A stretch of DNA of 64,000 nucleotides from an uncultured Aquimarina sp. (GTDB lineage Bacteria; Bacteroidota; Bacteroidia; Flavobacteriales; Flavobacteriaceae): contig CANLMN010000012.1 in NCBI GenBank assembly GCA_947492105.1, forward strand, positions 48,236 to 112,235, written 5' to 3'. The notes below the pieces were generated by a model, which had not been told where the DNA came from, did not search any database, and saw only the letters and a list, made by a program, of their open reading frames with translations. A program made the translations under genes and the position numbers. Positions 62,440 to 64,000 of the stretch are shown here, in pieces (position 1 is the stretch's first letter; each line of letters starts with the position of its first letter).

Positions 62440-62545
62440 AAATATCATTTAAAGAATAATTACAGGCTAATAATTAGGGTCTTTTTCTCCTATTTTTTCA
62501 TTTTAATACTAAACGTAGCCACGACTGTGCTTAAATTTTAAAAAG
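62440..62545 (+). repeat. Type A repeat, copy A3 (right half missing)
   Basis: It runs ATCATTTAAAGAATAATTAC, then AGGCTAATAATTAGGGTC, to the core AAACGTAGCCACGACTGTGC, TTAAATTTT and then ends. The right arm present in A1 and A2 is absent. Confidence 0.7.
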
Positions 62546-62746
62546 TGTTTTTTTAGCTTTTTTGATTCTGACAGGATCAACGAGAAGGAAGTTGTCCATT
62601 GATAGTAGTGGTAAGCAACTTTGTTCAGGTGAAGTGTTTTTTGAATATTACGATAGCACTAAGAGCTAAGAAAAAGATAAAAATTAGTTAGAACAGGGGC
62701 GCAATAGCAACTTAGAGAAAAAGTCGTATCAATTTTTATCAAAAGC

Positions 62747-62792
62747 ATGCTACAAACCACTTTTTTATGAAACGATTTGTAGCATTTTTTTT
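62747..62792 (+). terminator. Terminator-like hairpin
   Basis: 10 bp stem ATGCTACAAA / TTTGTAGCAT followed by a run of eight T on the plus strand. It is 520 bases after the lactonase gene, so it may end a long 3' leader, a small RNA, or a transcript not recognised. Confidence 0.6.
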
Positions 62793-62812
62793 GTTTTATT
62801 GAGGTGTTCCGT

Positions 62813-64000
62813 TTATTTGATAATAATGCTGGTAAAAGCATGATTTTCTACTCGGATAATATAGAGACCTTTTGCAAAACCTAGTAGGTTTATGGAGGTG
62901 TCGGTACCTGATTGTATTTTTTTTCCAGCCAAATCATAAACAGACCAATTCATTTTTTCGTCAAGATAGAATAAGCCAGTACTAGGATTAGGATAAATGT
63001 TAAGCCTTTTCTTTATATGGTTTGTTATTCCTAAGGTAGCTGATAGGACTTCAATTTGATATGTTGTTTCCGATGTAGCCCCATGACTATCCGTTGCTAC
63101 GACTTTCAAGGTATGTATTCCTGCGCTTAGACCAAGAGTTTCTTTTTTTACTGGTGTGTTATCATGACCCCATTCAAAAGGAGGCTTACTCACTTCACGT
63201 TTTTTTATATCATCTATAAAAAGAACAGCCGATACAGGGTCATTGTCTGGATCGCTGACTTCTGCCTTGATCCGTAGTTTTTGGTAACCTTCATTGATTT
63301 TTTTTATTGTTGGTTCTACAATGTTTACAATAGGTTTTTGGTTTTCTGCTTGTATCGGCCAAGTGATTACGGGATTTGTTTTGATTTTGCCTAATCCAAT
63401 GGGGTCTGTTCCGTTAATAGATTCTTGTTTGTCTGTAATTCCGTCTCCGTCTGTATCTAATTTTGGTAATTTGATGTTAGCAGACCAGCTTACTTTACAG
63501 GCAAAGTCAGGGCTTGCGGCAGTAGCGACCATTTTGAGATATACATCATTACCTACAACGGCATAACTTGTTTTGTTGGAGTTTTTGACTGCATTAAGGT
63601 CTTTTACCTTTGTAGCCTTGGAGATTTTGAACCCAGAAAGTCTTCCAAAATCTTTGATGCGATATAGGATTTCATCACCAACGACATAAGCATCTTTCAT
63701 GTGGATGTTTACAAACTTACCAGTCCCTAAGCTCTCAAATTGCAAGGTGTATAGGAATCCATCATTGACCATTACAGGAAAATGGATAAATGTACCATAA
63801 AATCCGTTGACATAATACTGTCCTGCCTTTGGTGTTCCTGATTTGGTTCTTACAATGGTCATTTTAGGATCTCCTGGCGCATCAATTAATGCGTAGGCAA
63901 ATCTTCTGTCTGTTCGGTATAGGTTTGTCCAGTTGGCATAGCGTACCTCGGAACCATCTCTGCATAAGGGATGATTGGTGATGATAGAGGTATTTGCTTT
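62813..64000 (-). CDS. T9SS cargo protein, 5'-truncated at the window edge
   Basis: The frame stays open through the last base of the window, so the real start lies outside; at least 395 codons are present. Visible in order: a beta-rich region (FAYALIDAPGDPKMTIVRTK, GTFIHFPVMVNDGF), a thrombospondin type 3-like calcium repeat (DTDGDGITDKQESINGTDP), an Ig-like/Big domain with SDPDNDPVSAVLFIDD and LKVVATDSHGATSETTY, and a type A T9SS sorting domain (LNIYPNPSTGLFYLDE ... GLYIIRVENHAFTSIII). It is probably a large secreted adhesin or polysaccharide-active enzyme; the catalytic part, if any, is beyond the window. Confidence 0.8.
   Translation of the reverse strand, partial: KANTSIITNHPLCRDGSEVRYANWTNLYRTDRRFAYALIDAPGDPKMTIVRTKSGTPKAGQYYVNGFYGTFIHFPVMVNDGFLYTLQFESLGTGKFVNIHMKDAYVVGDEILYRIKDFGRLSGFKISKATKVKDLNAVKNSNKTSYAVVGNDVYLKMVATAASPDFACKVSWSANIKLPKLDTDGDGITDKQESINGTDPIGLGKIKTNPVITWPIQAENQKPIVNIVEPTIKKINEGYQKLRIKAEVSDPDNDPVSAVLFIDDIKKREVSKPPFEWGHDNTPVKKETLGLSAGIHTLKVVATDSHGATSETTYQIEVLSATLGITNHIKKRLNIYPNPSTGLFYLDEKMNWSVYDLAGKKIQSGTDTSINLLGFAKGLYIIRVENHAFTSIIIK

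Larger units (their letters stand above)
62228..62812. other. 585 bp intergenic region with repeat remnants and a terminator
   Basis: It contains half of a type A repeat (62440-62545), the short motif ATTCTGACAGGATCAAC (62565-62581), and a plus-strand terminator (62747-62792). No gene is supported. Confidence 0.6.

Noticed and set aside
62659-62841. 60-codon minus-strand frame overlapping the end of the T9SS gene
   Set aside because: It overlaps a real gene and a terminator hairpin and has no family features.

Overview
The window is AT-rich DNA from a marine-type member of the Bacteroidota, most likely family Flavobacteriaceae (an Aquimarina- or Kordia-like genome would fit, but the genus cannot be fixed from this sequence). 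The evidence is a SusC/SusD pair, type IX secretion (T9SS) C-terminal sorting domains on several secreted proteins, many lipoproteins with Bacteroidota lipoboxes, promoters of the TTG-N19-TAnnTTTG type, weak ribosome-binding sites, and the set of housekeeping genes (kdsA, typA, ftsE, mtaB, ackA, recG, rplS).

Layout. 1-5.1 kb: a CreD-type envelope protein with a small regulatory operon (winged-helix regulator plus membrane proteins) carrying two matching palindromic operators, then a CarboxypepD_reg-like secreted protein. 5.9-9.9 kb: kdsA (Kdo-8-P synthase), a CAP-domain T9SS cargo protein and typA/bipA. 10.2-16.2 kb: a surface polysaccharide cluster (FemAB-like acyltransferase, DegT aminotransferase, Wzx-type flippase, two glycosyltransferases and an FdtA/WxcM-type sugar ketoisomerase), consistent with making a 3-acetamido-3,6-dideoxyhexose. 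16.4-20.7 kb: a very large leucine-rich-repeat lipoprotein. 20.7-24.1 kb: an ftsE - methyltransferase - GT2 - GT2 operon. 24.8-29.6 kb: a long TPR protein paired with an outer-membrane beta-barrel. 29.9-37.2 kb: a compact sulfated-glycan utilization locus (SusC, SusD, fasciclin-like lipoprotein, sulfatase). 38.3-52.8 kb: an orphan peptide-binding lipoprotein, mtaB, small enzymes, ackA, a carbohydrate-binding T9SS protein, recG, a DUF1330 protein, an M1 aminopeptidase and two tandem patatins. 53.5-58.8 kb: rplS, an Arg/Ser-rich secreted protein and two divergent astacin metalloproteases. 59.2-64 kb: a LysR regulator divergent from a rhodanese - GNAT - lactonase operon, and a 5'-truncated T9SS cargo gene running off the window.

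The most unusual feature not explained by genes is a dispersed family of about 80-180 bp imperfect palindromic intergenic elements (at least eight copies of type A and two of the related type B), found in both orientations and mostly near gene 3' ends. Some copies have lost their centre while keeping both ends, as MITEs do. Other points worth checking are a Pho-box-like direct repeat (TGTTAAA-N4-TGTTAAA, twice) between the divergent astacin genes, the two operators of the winged-helix regulator, near-identical internal duplications in the LRR gene, and a hairpin terminator between the PUL core and its sulfatase. No tRNA, rRNA, CRISPR array or transposase gene was recognised.
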